Shown piece after piece: positions 1 through 7,952 of a stretch of DNA of 64,000 nucleotides. Where the stretch lies: assembly GCF_012275445.1 (NCBI RefSeq), contig NZ_JAAZQK010000010.1, forward strand, positions 234,503-298,502. Direction: 5' to 3'. Within the stretch, counting starts at the first letter, position 1. Each line of letters opens with the position of its first letter. The notes beneath the pieces are model-generated. The model did not search any database and was not told the origin of the DNA. It was given only the letters and a program-made list of their open reading frames with translations. A program made the position numbers and the translations under genes. The stretch comes from Rhizobacter sp. SG703. Lineage in GTDB: Bacteria; Pseudomonadota; Gammaproteobacteria; Burkholderiales; Burkholderiaceae_C.

Positions 1-548
1 GCATCATGGTGATCTCGACCGTCGCGCTGTCGATCTCGTTCCTGGTCTACATCATCGTCGGCCAGTACGTGTTCGGCTTCCAGCTCGGCTGGTTCCCGGT
101 GCAGGGCTGGAGCGACAGCACCTGGACCAACCTCGCGGTCTTCGTGCCGCTGCCGGTGCTGCTGGCGCTGCTGGTGGGCCTGGCGCCGCAGACGCGGCTG
201 TACCGCACCTTCTTCCTCGACGAGCTCGGCCACGACTACGTGCGCACCGCGCGCGCGAAGGGCATGACCGAGCGCACGGTGCTGTTCAAGCACGTGCTGC
301 GCAACGCGATGATCCCGATCGTCACCAACATCGCGCTGGCGCTGCCCGGCGTGTTCGTCGGCTCGTTCCTGATCGAGGTGTTCTTCTCGATCCCGGGGCT
401 TGGCCGCGAGATCATCCTCGCGGTGAACCGCAGCGACTACCCGGTGATCCAGGCGGTCACCGTCTACCTGGCGATGCTGACGATGCTGGTGAACCTGGGT
501 GCGGACATCCTCTACAAGCTGATCGACCCGCGGGTGGTCCTCAAATGA
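1..548 (+). CDS. Peptide/oligopeptide ABC transporter permease, DppB/YejB type (5' partial)
   Basis: C-terminal about 180 residues of an inner-membrane permease; the start lies before the window. Several hydrophobic helices are visible, and the cytoplasmic EAA loop reads TARAKGMTERTVLFKHVLRN, followed by a 'PGVFVGSFLIEVFFSIPGLG' segment typical of the DppB/OppB/YejB family. Its stop overlaps the next permease start by ATGA (545-548), and a double ATPase follows, so the three form one importer operon. Family knowledge points to uptake of di- or oligopeptides or peptide-like compounds. The substrate cannot be read from the sequence and no binding protein is in view. Confidence 0.93.
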   Translation, partial: IMVISTVALSISFLVYIIVGQYVFGFQLGWFPVQGWSDSTWTNLAVFVPLPVLLALLVGLAPQTRLYRTFFLDELGHDYVRTARAKGMTERTVLFKHVLRNAMIPIVTNIALALPGVFVGSFLIEVFFSIPGLGREIILAVNRSDYPVIQAVTVYLAMLTMLVNLGADILYKLIDPRVVLK

Positions 549-1591
549 GCGCCGTGCTTTCTCCTGCAGCAGTGCCTGCGCGGCAATCCTTGGGCGTCTG
601 GCACGCCGCGTGGAAGCGGCTGCGCGCCGACCGCGTCGGCATGGTGGCGATGGTGGTGGTGGCCGCGTTCGCGCTGCTGGTGCTGCTGGGTTCGGTCGGC
701 CTGCTGGCGCGCGGCTGGCAGAAGGAGGTCGGCGTGCCGAACGCACCGCCGACGTTCATGGGCCCGGCCCCGGCCGCCGAGCAGAGCGCGATTCCGGTGC
801 CGAAGGGCCCGAACGTCGACCTGTCGGCGGTGGACCCGCTGGCGCCGCGCTACAAGGAATGGGACGAGCGCGCCGCCAAGTTCAAGACCGAGGACAGCGT
901 GAAGCGCGAGACGCTGCCGTTCGGCGGCGACCGCATCGGGCGCGACGTGCTGACCAAGGCGCTGAAGGGCACGCAGACCTCGGTGTTCGTCGGGTTGCTG
1001 GCGGCCATCGCGGCCAGCGTGATCGGCACGCTGCTCGGCGCGCTGGCCGGCTTCTTCGGCGGCAGGGTCGGCGACTTCCTCGAGTGGCTGTACAGCGTGT
1101 TCACGTCGATCCCCGACATCCTGCTGATCCTGTCGTTCGCGGTGATCTTCGGGCGCGGCATTTCCAGCGTGGCGATCATCCTCGCGCTGGTCGGCTGGAC
1201 CGGCATGTACCGCCAGGTGCGCGCCGAGTTCCTGAAGCATTCGGTGCGCGAGTACGTGCGCTCGGCCGAGGCGATCGGTGCATCGGCGGCGTCGCGCATG
1301 TTCCGCCACATCCTGCCGAACATCAGCCACGTGATCCTGGTGCGCATGTCGCTGCTGGTGGTCGGCTTCATCAAGTTCGAGGTGATCCTGTCGTACCTCG
1401 GTCTCGGCGTCGGCGTCGACGACGTGTCGTGGGGCACGATGCTGGCCGAGGCGCAGAGCGAGCTGATCCTCGGCTACTGGTGGCAGCTGGTGGCGGCGAC
1501 CGCGTTCATGGCGGTGTTCGTGACGGCGTTCTCGCTGTTTGCCGATGCGCTGCGCGATGCGCTGGATCCGAAGCTGCGGGGACTGGAATGA
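545..1591 (+). CDS. Peptide/oligopeptide ABC transporter permease, DppC/YejE type
   Basis: 348-residue partner permease. One N-terminal helix (about 31-55) is followed by a long polar periplasmic stretch (about 56-135) and then the usual five-helix core with an EAA-like loop near residue 240 (SAEAIGASAASRMFRHILPN). The long insert after the first helix is larger than in DppC and resembles the YejE-like subgroup. It starts at the ATG overlapping the previous stop and ends by ATGA overlap with the ATPase gene, which indicates translational coupling in one operon. Family and role are sure; the transported peptide is unknown. Confidence 0.94.
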   Translation: MSAVLSPAAVPARQSLGVWHAAWKRLRADRVGMVAMVVVAAFALLVLLGSVGLLARGWQKEVGVPNAPPTFMGPAPAAEQSAIPVPKGPNVDLSAVDPLAPRYKEWDERAAKFKTEDSVKRETLPFGGDRIGRDVLTKALKGTQTSVFVGLLAAIAASVIGTLLGALAGFFGGRVGDFLEWLYSVFTSIPDILLILSFAVIFGRGISSVAIILALVGWTGMYRQVRAEFLKHSVREYVRSAEAIGASAASRMFRHILPNISHVILVRMSLLVVGFIKFEVILSYLGLGVGVDDVSWGTMLAEAQSELILGYWWQLVAATAFMAVFVTAFSLFADALRDALDPKLRGLE

Positions 1592-3312
1592 GCTTGTTGA
1601 CGATCAAGGACCTGCGCGTGTCGTTCCGCGTGGGCAACGACGGGGGCGTGGTGCAGCGCACGCAGGCGGTGGGCCGCGACATCGACGGAAAGCCGGTCGG
1701 CGTCAGCTTCGACGTGCCGGAGAACACCACGGTGGCGCTGGTCGGCGAATCGGGCTCGGGCAAGAGCGTGACCGCGATGTCGATCCTGAACCTGCTGCCG
1801 AGCAATGCCGAGCGGCAGGGTGCGATCAGCTTCCAGGGCCGCGACCTGCTGGCCGCGACGCTGCCCGAGCTGCAGGCGCTGCGCGGCAAGGACATCGCCT
1901 GCGTGTTCCAGGACCCGATGAGCTCGCTGAACCCGGTGTTCACCGTCGGGCAGCAGATGGTGGAACCGCTGGTGCGCCACCTGGGCATGACGCGCAGGCA
2001 GGCGCTGGCGCGCGCCGAGGCCTTGCTGGTCGAGGTGGGGCTGCCGGAGCCGAAGCGGCGGCTCAGTGCGTACCCGCACGAGCTGTCGGGCGGGCAGCAG
2101 CAGCGCGTGATGATCGCGATGGCGCTGTCATGCGAGCCGAAGCTCTTGATCGCCGACGAGCCGACGACCGCGCTCGACGTGACCATCCAGCGGCAGATCC
2201 TGGAGCTGCTCGCGAAGCTGAAGACGCAGCACCGCATGAGCATGCTGTTCATCACGCACGACCTGGGCGTGGTCGGCGAGATTGCCGACCAGGTGGTGGT
2301 GATGCGCCAGGGCACGGTGCGCGAGCACGGCCCGGTGGCGCAGATCTTCAGCGCGCCGCACGACGCGTACACGAAGGCGCTGCTGGCCTGCCGTCCGACG
2401 CTGGACCAGCGCGGCGCGCGGCTGATGGTGATCGACGACCACATCGCCGGGCGCGCGGCGGCCGCACCGCCGGCACCGAAGGATGCGCTGGCGCCGATCG
2501 TGATCGACGCCAGCAACCTGACGAAGAGCTTCTGGCTGCGCAGCGGCGTGTTCGGCCGCAAGGAATTCCGCGCGGTGAAGGGTGCGAGCTTCACGCTGCG
2601 GCGCGGGCACACGCTGGGCGTGGTCGGCGAATCCGGCTCGGGCAAGACCACGATGGGGCTGACGCTGCTGCGCCTGCACGAGGTGAACGGCGGGCCGGTC
2701 GGCGGCAAGGTGATGTTCGACGGCCAGGACCTGCTGGCGCTGAGCCGGCGCGAGCTGCTGCCGATGCGCCGGCGCATCCAGGTGGTGTTCCAGAACCCGT
2801 ATGCGTCGCTGAACCCGCGCTTCACGATCGGCCAGACGCTGACCGAGCCGATGGCGATCCACGGCATCGGCGGCGACACCGCGGCGCGCGAGCAGCGGGC
2901 GCGGGCGCTGCTGACGAAGGTGGGGCTGGACGACAGCGCGATGCACAAGTACCCGCACGAGTTCTCGGGCGGGCAGCGTCAGCGCGTCGCGATCGCGCGC
3001 TGCCTGACGCTGGACCCGGAGGTGCTGGTGCTCGACGAGGCGGTGAGTGCACTCGACGTGTCGGTGCAGGCGCAGGTGCTGAACCTGCTGAAGGACCTGC
3101 AGGACGAGCTGGGGCTGGCCTACATCTTCATCAGCCACGACCTGGCGGTGGTGCGCTTCATGGCCGACGAGGTGCTGGTGATGAAGGACGGCGAGGTGGT
3201 CGAGCAGGCGAGCGTCGCGCAGATATTGGAGCAGCCGCAGCAGGAGTACACGAAGCGCTTGCTGGGGGCGATTCCGCGGGGGTATCGGGAGGGCGCCGCG
3301 CTGCAGGGCTGA
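1588..3312 (+). CDS. Peptide ABC transporter ATPase with two nucleotide-binding domains (YejF/DppDF fusion)
   Basis: 574 residues containing both ATPase halves of an Opp/Dpp-type importer in one chain. The first domain has Walker A GESGSGKS (about 53-60), signature LSGGQQQRV (about 165) and Walker B LLIADEPTTALD (about 185). The second has GESGSGKTT (about 346), FSGGQRQRV (about 458) and VLVLDEAVSALD (about 478). The ATG at 1588 is chosen because it overlaps the permease stop by ATGA; open frame continues upstream but only as a shadow. It powers peptide import with the two permeases. The fused layout is normal for YejF-like systems. Confidence 0.95.
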   Translation: MSLLTIKDLRVSFRVGNDGGVVQRTQAVGRDIDGKPVGVSFDVPENTTVALVGESGSGKSVTAMSILNLLPSNAERQGAISFQGRDLLAATLPELQALRGKDIACVFQDPMSSLNPVFTVGQQMVEPLVRHLGMTRRQALARAEALLVEVGLPEPKRRLSAYPHELSGGQQQRVMIAMALSCEPKLLIADEPTTALDVTIQRQILELLAKLKTQHRMSMLFITHDLGVVGEIADQVVVMRQGTVREHGPVAQIFSAPHDAYTKALLACRPTLDQRGARLMVIDDHIAGRAAAAPPAPKDALAPIVIDASNLTKSFWLRSGVFGRKEFRAVKGASFTLRRGHTLGVVGESGSGKTTMGLTLLRLHEVNGGPVGGKVMFDGQDLLALSRRELLPMRRRIQVVFQNPYASLNPRFTIGQTLTEPMAIHGIGGDTAAREQRARALLTKVGLDDSAMHKYPHEFSGGQRQRVAIARCLTLDPEVLVLDEAVSALDVSVQAQVLNLLKDLQDELGLAYIFISHDLAVVRFMADEVLVMKDGEVVEQASVAQILEQPQQEYTKRLLGAIPRGYREGAALQG

Positions 3313-3336
3313 GCTTGTCCTTGCACGCCGCAAGCT

Positions 3337-5178
3337 TCATCGCCCTTCCAGCGCGGCCTCCCGCCGCTTCACCCGCGCCAGCGGCAAGCCCACCCGCACC
3401 CGCGTCCCGCGGCCCGGCTCGCTCTCGACGTGCATCGCCGCGCCCATGCGCTGCAGCAATTGCTGCGTGATCACCAGGCCGAGTCCGCTGCCCGGCACCT
3501 GCGAGTTCTCCGCGCCCAATCGGTTGAACGGCTGGTACAACTGCGCGAGCTTGCCGGCTTCGATGCCGACGCCGTCGTCATGCACCGTCACCACCGCCTG
3601 CGTGCCGTCCTTCTCGCACTGCACCCAGGCCCGGCCGCCCGCGCGGTTGTACTTGACCGCGTTCGACAGCAGGTTCGTGAACACCTGCTCCAGCCGCCGT
3701 GGGTCGGCGTGCACCGCGAGCGCCTGCACGCCGTCGATCGACAGCGTGACGCGCATCGACGACGCGAGCGGCTCCACCTGCCGCAGGCTCGCGCCGAGCA
3801 CCGCCGCGAGCGGGATGTCGCGGCTCGACAACGCGAGCGCGCCGTCCTCGATGCTGGTCAGGTCGAGCAGCTCGTTGATCAGCTCCAGCAGGTGCTGGCC
3901 GCTGTCGAGCACATGCTGCAGCCTCTCGGCCTGCCGCCGCGTCAGCGGTTCGCGGCCATCGGTCTGCAGCAGCTGCGCGAAGCCCAGCACCGCGTTCAGC
4001 GGCGTGCGCAGCTCATGGCTGACGCGTGACAGGAACTGCGTCTTGGCCTGGTTCGCGCGTTCGGCGGCCTGCTTGTCCAGGCGGAGCTGCTCGGCCTCGA
4101 CGTCGTCGCTCACATCCCACAGCAGGCCGACCACGCGTCGGCCGCTGGCCTGTTCGCGACGCCGCGCATTCATCTCGAGGTGGCGCACGCTGCCGTCGGG
4201 CAGCCGCACGCGGTAGCGCAACGCGACCAGTTCGTCGGCCTGCGCCGCCCGTGCCAGCGCGGCGCGCAACGCCGGCACATCCTCGGGGTCGATCCGTTCG
4301 CCCGACAGCTGTGCACCGTCGCGCGGGCCCGACGCGTCGGCCAGCCCGTGGTGCGCCGCCGCGCGCGCATCGAGCTGCACCCGGTCGTGGTCGACGTCCC
4401 AGTCGAAGACGCCGATGTGCGCGCCCTCGGCCGCCGTCGCGAGCCGCTCGTTGCTCTCGCGCAGCGCCTGCTCGGCGCGCCGCTGGGCCTGGTGCATGCG
4501 CATCGTCAGCCACACGCCGACGCCGGCCAGCAAAGCGCCGAGCACCAGCGTCGCGGTGGTCACCAGCCGCCGCGTGATGCGCGATGCCTCGCCCAGCGAG
4601 TCCGAGAAGCGCATGCCGAGTTCGGTCAGCCGCTCGCTCAGCGGCGCGATCCGCCCCACCAGCAGGCGCAGCTCCGGCGAGTCGGTGTCGCCGGCCTGGA
4701 GGCGAGCATGCACGTTGCGCCCCAGCGCGCTCAGCTCGTCGATCTGCGCATCGCCTTCGACCCAGGTGCGGATCGCGTCCGCCATGAAGCCGACGTGGCG
4801 GAAACGGCGGTACAGGCGGGCCATCGCGTCGATGTCGTCGGGATGGTTGCCGCCCTGCAGGAAGCCCCGACGCACCACCGCCATGTCGGGCACCGGCTTG
4901 TCGAGTTCGAGCCGCGCGAGCCGGTCGCCCTGCGACACCGCGAGCGCCGCCAGGTGGCGCTGGTAGTCGGCCTCGGCGTGCGATTCGGTGTAGCGGAACA
5001 GGTGGTAGATCGCGTCCTTCTGGCCCTTCGACCAGTGGCTCTCGCCGCCGACATAGGCACGGGCGGCCGACAGCGTGTCGGCGCTGAAGGCGCTCAGCCC
5101 GGCCAGCAGCGCGACCACGACCAGCCACAGGCTGACCACCAGCCAGCGAATGCGCGATCCGTCGTCGGGCCTGGCCAT
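3337..5178 (-). CDS. Membrane-bound PAS sensor histidine kinase
   Basis: About 613 residues. A first helix (about 10-34) and a second (about 212-235) enclose a helical periplasmic sensor region. A PAS-like domain (about 260-380), a HisKA domain with SRVSHELRTP (phospho-acceptor His388) and an HATPase_c domain with NLLSNAVKYNR, DDGVGIEAG and GSGLGL follow. The start at 5178 is preferred over an upstream ATG because GAGGAAC lies about 8 nt before it. There is no receiver domain and no neighbouring response regulator, so the partner is unknown. It converges on the peptide ABC operon with a 24 bp gap. Confidence 0.88.
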   Translation of the reverse strand: MARPDDGSRIRWLVVSLWLVVVALLAGLSAFSADTLSAARAYVGGESHWSKGQKDAIYHLFRYTESHAEADYQRHLAALAVSQGDRLARLELDKPVPDMAVVRRGFLQGGNHPDDIDAMARLYRRFRHVGFMADAIRTWVEGDAQIDELSALGRNVHARLQAGDTDSPELRLLVGRIAPLSERLTELGMRFSDSLGEASRITRRLVTTATLVLGALLAGVGVWLTMRMHQAQRRAEQALRESNERLATAAEGAHIGVFDWDVDHDRVQLDARAAAHHGLADASGPRDGAQLSGERIDPEDVPALRAALARAAQADELVALRYRVRLPDGSVRHLEMNARRREQASGRRVVGLLWDVSDDVEAEQLRLDKQAAERANQAKTQFLSRVSHELRTPLNAVLGFAQLLQTDGREPLTRRQAERLQHVLDSGQHLLELINELLDLTSIEDGALALSSRDIPLAAVLGASLRQVEPLASSMRVTLSIDGVQALAVHADPRRLEQVFTNLLSNAVKYNRAGGRAWVQCEKDGTQAVVTVHDDGVGIEAGKLAQLYQPFNRLGAENSQVPGSGLGLVITQQLLQRMGAAMHVESEPGRGTRVRVGLPLARVKRREAALEGR

Positions 5179-5271
5179 CGATCGGTTCCTCTCCCTCGGT
5201 CGGTGCCTCATCGCCTCGGCGTGCACCGCCACGCGGTGTACCACGGCCTCGCAACACCTGTCGACGGGGAC

Positions 5272-5299
5272 TTGACACTTCGCACGACCGTGCTAAATT
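5272..5299 (+). promoter_or_regulatory. tetR promoter overlapped by a TetR-type operator
   Basis: A -35 like TTGACA (5272-5277) and a -10 like TAAATT (5294-5299) are separated by 16 bp. Inside lies an imperfect palindrome with arms ACTTCGCACG and CGTGCTAAAT around AC (5277-5298). It matches in architecture (10-2-10) and almost in sequence the perfect palindrome at 5952-5973. I infer that the TetR protein represses its own gene by covering the promoter. Confidence 0.75.
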
Positions 5300-5305
5300 T
5301 GCGCA

Positions 5306-5908
5306 ATGGAAACCAAGACGGAGCGCAGCGGGTTGACCCTCGCGGCCATCCTCGACACCGCGCTCGGCATGGCCGCCTCCGACGGGCTCGACAGCCTGAC
5401 GATCGGCGAGGTCGCCAAGCGCCTCGGGCTGTCGAAGAGCGGCGTGTTCTCGCGCGTCGGTTCGCGCGAGGCGCTGCAGATCGCGGTGATCGACGAATAC
5501 GACCGCCGCTTCCTGCAAGACGTCTTCGTGCCGGCAATGCGCGAGCCGCGCGGCCTGCCGCGCCTGAACGCGATCATGCGGCTGTGGCTGCAGCGTGCCC
5601 GCGATGTCGAGATCCGCACCGGCTGCCTGTACTGCGCCGGCGCCTTCGAGTTCGACGACCGCCAAGGCCCGCTGCGCGACCTGCTGCTCGACCACGTGAT
5701 GCGCTGGCGCAGTGCGCTCAAGCGCACCGTGATCCAGGCCATCGACGCCCGCCACCTGCGCGCCGACACCGACGTCGACCAGCTCGTCTTCGAGATGGAC
5801 GGGCTGTTCGTCGCGCTGATGCGCGAAGCCCGCTTCCTGCGCGATCCGCGCGCCGCCGACCGCTGCTGGTCGGCGTACGAACGCATCATCCGTTCCCTGC
5901 AGGCCTGA
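5306..5908 (+). CDS. TetR/AcrR family transcriptional regulator
   Basis: 200 residues. The N-terminal helix-turn-helix reads TIGEVAKRLGLSKSGVFSRV (about 33-52); the rest is an all-helical ligand domain of TetR type with two close cysteines (GCLYCAG). The ATG at 5306 sits 7 bp after the -10. Palindromes at its own promoter and before the next transcription unit (5952-5973) have the same 10-2-10 design. I infer that it controls itself and the peptide/hydrolase pair downstream. The inducer is unknown. Confidence 0.9.
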   Translation: METKTERSGLTLAAILDTALGMAASDGLDSLTIGEVAKRLGLSKSGVFSRVGSREALQIAVIDEYDRRFLQDVFVPAMREPRGLPRLNAIMRLWLQRARDVEIRTGCLYCAGAFEFDDRQGPLRDLLLDHVMRWRSALKRTVIQAIDARHLRADTDVDQLVFEMDGLFVALMREARFLRDPRAADRCWSAYERIIRSLQA

Positions 5909-5951
5909 CATGCCCGCCTCTGCCACCACGTTCGCCCCGTCTCGTCGACAC

Positions 5952-5973
5952 ATTTCGCACGCACGTGCGAAAT
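5952..5973 (+). promoter_or_regulatory. Perfect 10-2-10 palindrome, predicted TetR operator
   Basis: Arms ATTTCGCACG and CGTGCGAAAT are exact reverse complements around CA. The site lies 14 bp before the small membrane ORF at 5987 and just before its AAGGAG ribosome binding site (5975-5980). The near-identical element in the tetR promoter makes a shared operator the simplest reading. Confidence 0.75.
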
Positions 5974-5986
5974 CAAGGAGATTGCC

Positions 5987-6103
5987 ATGCTGATGCTTGT
6001 CCTGTCCGCCCTGGTCGTCGCCGTGCTGCTGCGCGGCGCGCTGTCGTTGTGGCGCGTGGTTGCCGCGGTGCCGCGCAGCAACGCCGATTTCGGCTGCTTC
6101 TGA
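5987..6103 (+). CDS. Small single-helix membrane peptide (38 aa), hypothetical
   Basis: 38-residue ORF with a strong AAGGAG six bases before its ATG. Residues 1-15 and 18-28 are hydrophobic, and the C-terminus reads AAVPRSNADFGCF. Its stop codon overlaps the ATG of the alpha/beta hydrolase by one base (TGATG), which suggests coupled translation. It lies directly after the predicted TetR operator, so it is the first gene of the controlled unit. I know no function. It could be a real membrane micro-protein or a leader ORF that delivers ribosomes to the hydrolase. Confidence 0.6.
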   Translation: MLMLVLSALVVAVLLRGALSLWRVVAAVPRSNADFGCF

Positions 6104-6990
6104 TGAGCACGCCCAACCCGGCCACCGCCTTCTACGCCGCCAGCCGCAGCGCCCGCTGGCTCGGCAGTGCGCTGCGCGGTCTGCAGTCGCTGTCGCCCGG
6201 GCTCGGCACGCGGCTCGCGCTGCGGCTGTTCTTCACGCCGCTGCCGTTGAAGCTCGCAGCGCGGCGGCGGGCCGTGCCGGCCGGCTGGCAGCTGTCGCAC
6301 TGGCCGTTCGAGCACGGCACGGTGGCGGTGTACCGCCGGGCCGACCTGCCCGCCCGTCCTGGCGAAGAGCGGCCCACCGTGCTGCTGGTGCACGGCTGGG
6401 CCGGCGACGCCTTGCAGATGCAGCCGCTCGGCGACGCGCTGGCGGCGGCCGGCTTCGCGCCGGTGCTGCTGGATTTCCCGGCGCACGGCCGCAGCGCCGC
6501 GTGGCGTTCGACGCTGCCGCAGTTCGCACGCGCGCTGTGGGCGGCGTCGGCCCGGCTCGGCCCGCTGCACGCGGTGGTCGCGCATTCGCTCGGCGCGCTG
6601 GCGGCCAGCCACGCCGCCGCCAGCGGCCTGCCGGTGAAACGGCTGGCGCTGGTCGCGCCGTCGCCGCCGCCGGGGCTCTTCCTGGACTGGTTCAGCGGCA
6701 GCTTCGGCTTGGGCGCCGGACTGGCCGGGCGCATGCGCACCGCGATCGAGCGCCGCGAGGGCGTGCCGTTGCAGCAGTTCGAGCCGGCTTGGCTGGGCGC
6801 GCGGCTGGACCAGCCGACACTGCTGCTGCACGACGAGGGCGACCGCGTCGCCCCACTGGCCGGCAGCCAGGCGTTGCAGCAGGCCCTGCCCGACGCCCGG
6901 CTGGCGACGACCCGCGGCCTGGGCCATCGGCGGGTGCTGTCGGATGCTGAAAGCATCGCGGCCGTCGTCGAGCACGTGCGTGCCAAATAG
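6103..6990 (+). CDS. Alpha/beta hydrolase
   Basis: 295 residues with an alpha/beta-hydrolase core. Visible parts are the oxyanion-hole motif VHGWAGD, the nucleophile elbow AHSLGAL (Ser within H-S-L-G), an acid segment HDEGDRVAP and the late histidine in GLGHRR. An N-terminal amphipathic region of about 75 residues precedes the core. The start is the ATG overlapping the stop of the small membrane ORF. The gene lies in a TetR-controlled unit, which would fit an esterase induced by its substrate or a toxic compound. Substrate unknown. Confidence 0.88.
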   Translation: MSTPNPATAFYAASRSARWLGSALRGLQSLSPGLGTRLALRLFFTPLPLKLAARRRAVPAGWQLSHWPFEHGTVAVYRRADLPARPGEERPTVLLVHGWAGDALQMQPLGDALAAAGFAPVLLDFPAHGRSAAWRSTLPQFARALWAASARLGPLHAVVAHSLGALAASHAAASGLPVKRLALVAPSPPPGLFLDWFSGSFGLGAGLAGRMRTAIERREGVPLQQFEPAWLGARLDQPTLLLHDEGDRVAPLAGSQALQQALPDARLATTRGLGHRRVLSDAESIAAVVEHVRAK

Positions 6991-7292
6991 ACGAGTGGTG
7001 CGCAACGGCCCCTGAGCGGTCGTTGCCGAGCCCTGTAACCGTGGTTGGAAACCGCCGTTGAAATAAGTGCGGCCGATCGACAAATCCGGTCAAGTCTGTA
7101 ACGGCGACCTTACCGTCTGGCCACAATTCGGCTGGCGCAGCGTTCGTCGCGCGGCATTTTTGGTCCGAAGGCGCGTCGCAAGACCCGAAACCGGGTTGGC
7201 ATGGAAGCTGCGCTTGAGTGCGCACAGACTGCCAGTCCGGTGACTCTCCCGCTACACGCCGGCAGCAGCTCCAACACAAGGACGTCGTTGCC
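6991..7292. other. Non-coding gap before the small-ORF pair
   Basis: About 300 bp with lower GC than its surroundings. An imperfect inverted repeat follows the hydrolase gene (GCAACGGCC at about 7012 with GGTCGTTGC), without a T-run. I see no convincing gene. It probably holds the promoter and leader for the small ORFs that begin at 7293. Confidence 0.4.
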
Positions 7293-7529
7293 ATGCCGCT
7301 GTTCCATCGTCGTACACCTTCATCCCGCCGGGCCCGCCCGGCGACCCCGAGCTGCCGCGGTGGCGCCTCGTCGCTGCTGCGCCTGGCCCAGCCGGCGGCC
7401 GGTCACGGCGGCGGCAACGTGCGGCACTGGCTGGCACGCGCGGCCAACGTGCTGTCGCCGGCCGCGGCCGAGATGGTCACCGTGCGCCCGAGCGAATTCG
7501 CCCCCAGCCAGTGGCTGGTCGGTCACTGA
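7293..7529 (+). CDS. Hypothetical small protein (78 aa)
   Basis: 78-residue ORF with AAGGA about 10 nt before the ATG. Its third codon positions are mostly G or C, as in neighbouring real genes. The product is arginine-rich at the N-terminus (MPLFHRRTPSSRRARPA) and ends SEFAPSQWLVGH. It has no membrane helix and no motif I recognise. A second small ORF follows after 12 bp, and a strong terminator ends the unit at 7811. The transcription-unit layout is the best evidence that it is real. Confidence 0.5.
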   Translation: MPLFHRRTPSSRRARPATPSCRGGASSLLRLAQPAAGHGGGNVRHWLARAANVLSPAAAEMVTVRPSEFAPSQWLVGH

Positions 7530-7541
7530 AGGGGGCTGGCC

Positions 7542-7718
7542 ATGGCTCCGCGCACCGAACACCTGATGGTCCGCCCGACGACGACGCCGAGCGTGACGCG
7601 CATCACACCGCAGGCCGGCAACAGCACCGACCGCTCGTTCAAGGTCCTGCAGTCCAGAAGCGCTCCGGCGCAGCTGTCGTTGTTTCCGCCGCCCGGCAGC
7701 GTCCGCGCCGCGCGTTGA
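7542..7718 (+). CDS. Hypothetical small protein (58 aa)
   Basis: 58-residue ORF preceded by GAAGGGGG about 6 nt before its ATG. It is basic and rich in Thr, Ser and Pro (MAPRTEHLMVRPTTTPSVTR) and ends PPPGSVRAAR. The stop is 24 bp before the stem of a strong Rho-independent terminator (7743-7811), which supports a transcript ending here. I recognise no domain. With the ORF at 7293 it would form a two-gene operon of unknown role. Confidence 0.5.
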   Translation: MAPRTEHLMVRPTTTPSVTRITPQAGNSTDRSFKVLQSRSAPAQLSLFPPPGSVRAAR

Positions 7719-7742
7719 TTTCTCGACGTATGTGACGTCCAA

Positions 7743-7811
7743 GGGGGAACGGGCAAGCCGGGGTGGATGAGAGCGAGCCCCCGGCACCTGTCCCGTTTCC
7801 CCTCTTTTTTT
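7743..7811 (+). terminator. Rho-independent terminator after the small-ORF pair
   Basis: Two stacked stem segments: GGGGAACGGG pairs with CCCGTTTCCCC (one G-T wobble), and GCCGGGG pairs with CCCCGGC, joined by an internal loop. A run of seven T residues follows on the plus strand. It separates the small ORFs from the NCS2 permease gene. Confidence 0.85.
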
Positions 7812-7952
7812 CACATTCGTCCCGCGTTCCTCCGCCACCCGGGCGGTGCCGACCATCGGTGCCGGCCCGGGTGACTCGCTTCTGCCGCGCTCCTACACTG
7901 CGTCGCGCACCGCCCCGGGTGCGCATGACCAGAAGAACCGAGGAGCCAAGCG

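Noticed and set aside
610..1587. Long open frame upstream of the ATPase start, giving a 900-residue version
   Set aside because: It is a high-GC shadow of the permease gene; the ATGA overlap at 1588 and the ABC fold fix the real start.
3311..3322. GAGCTTGTCCTT after the peptide ABC operon, like the start of the SFDRLR repeat
   Set aside because: Only 12 bases match and the rest differs, so it is at most a fragment.
7201..7566. Alternative 121-codon frame over the small ORF at 7293
   Set aside because: Cys/Pro/Arg-rich and without a ribosome site; the other frame fits codon use better.
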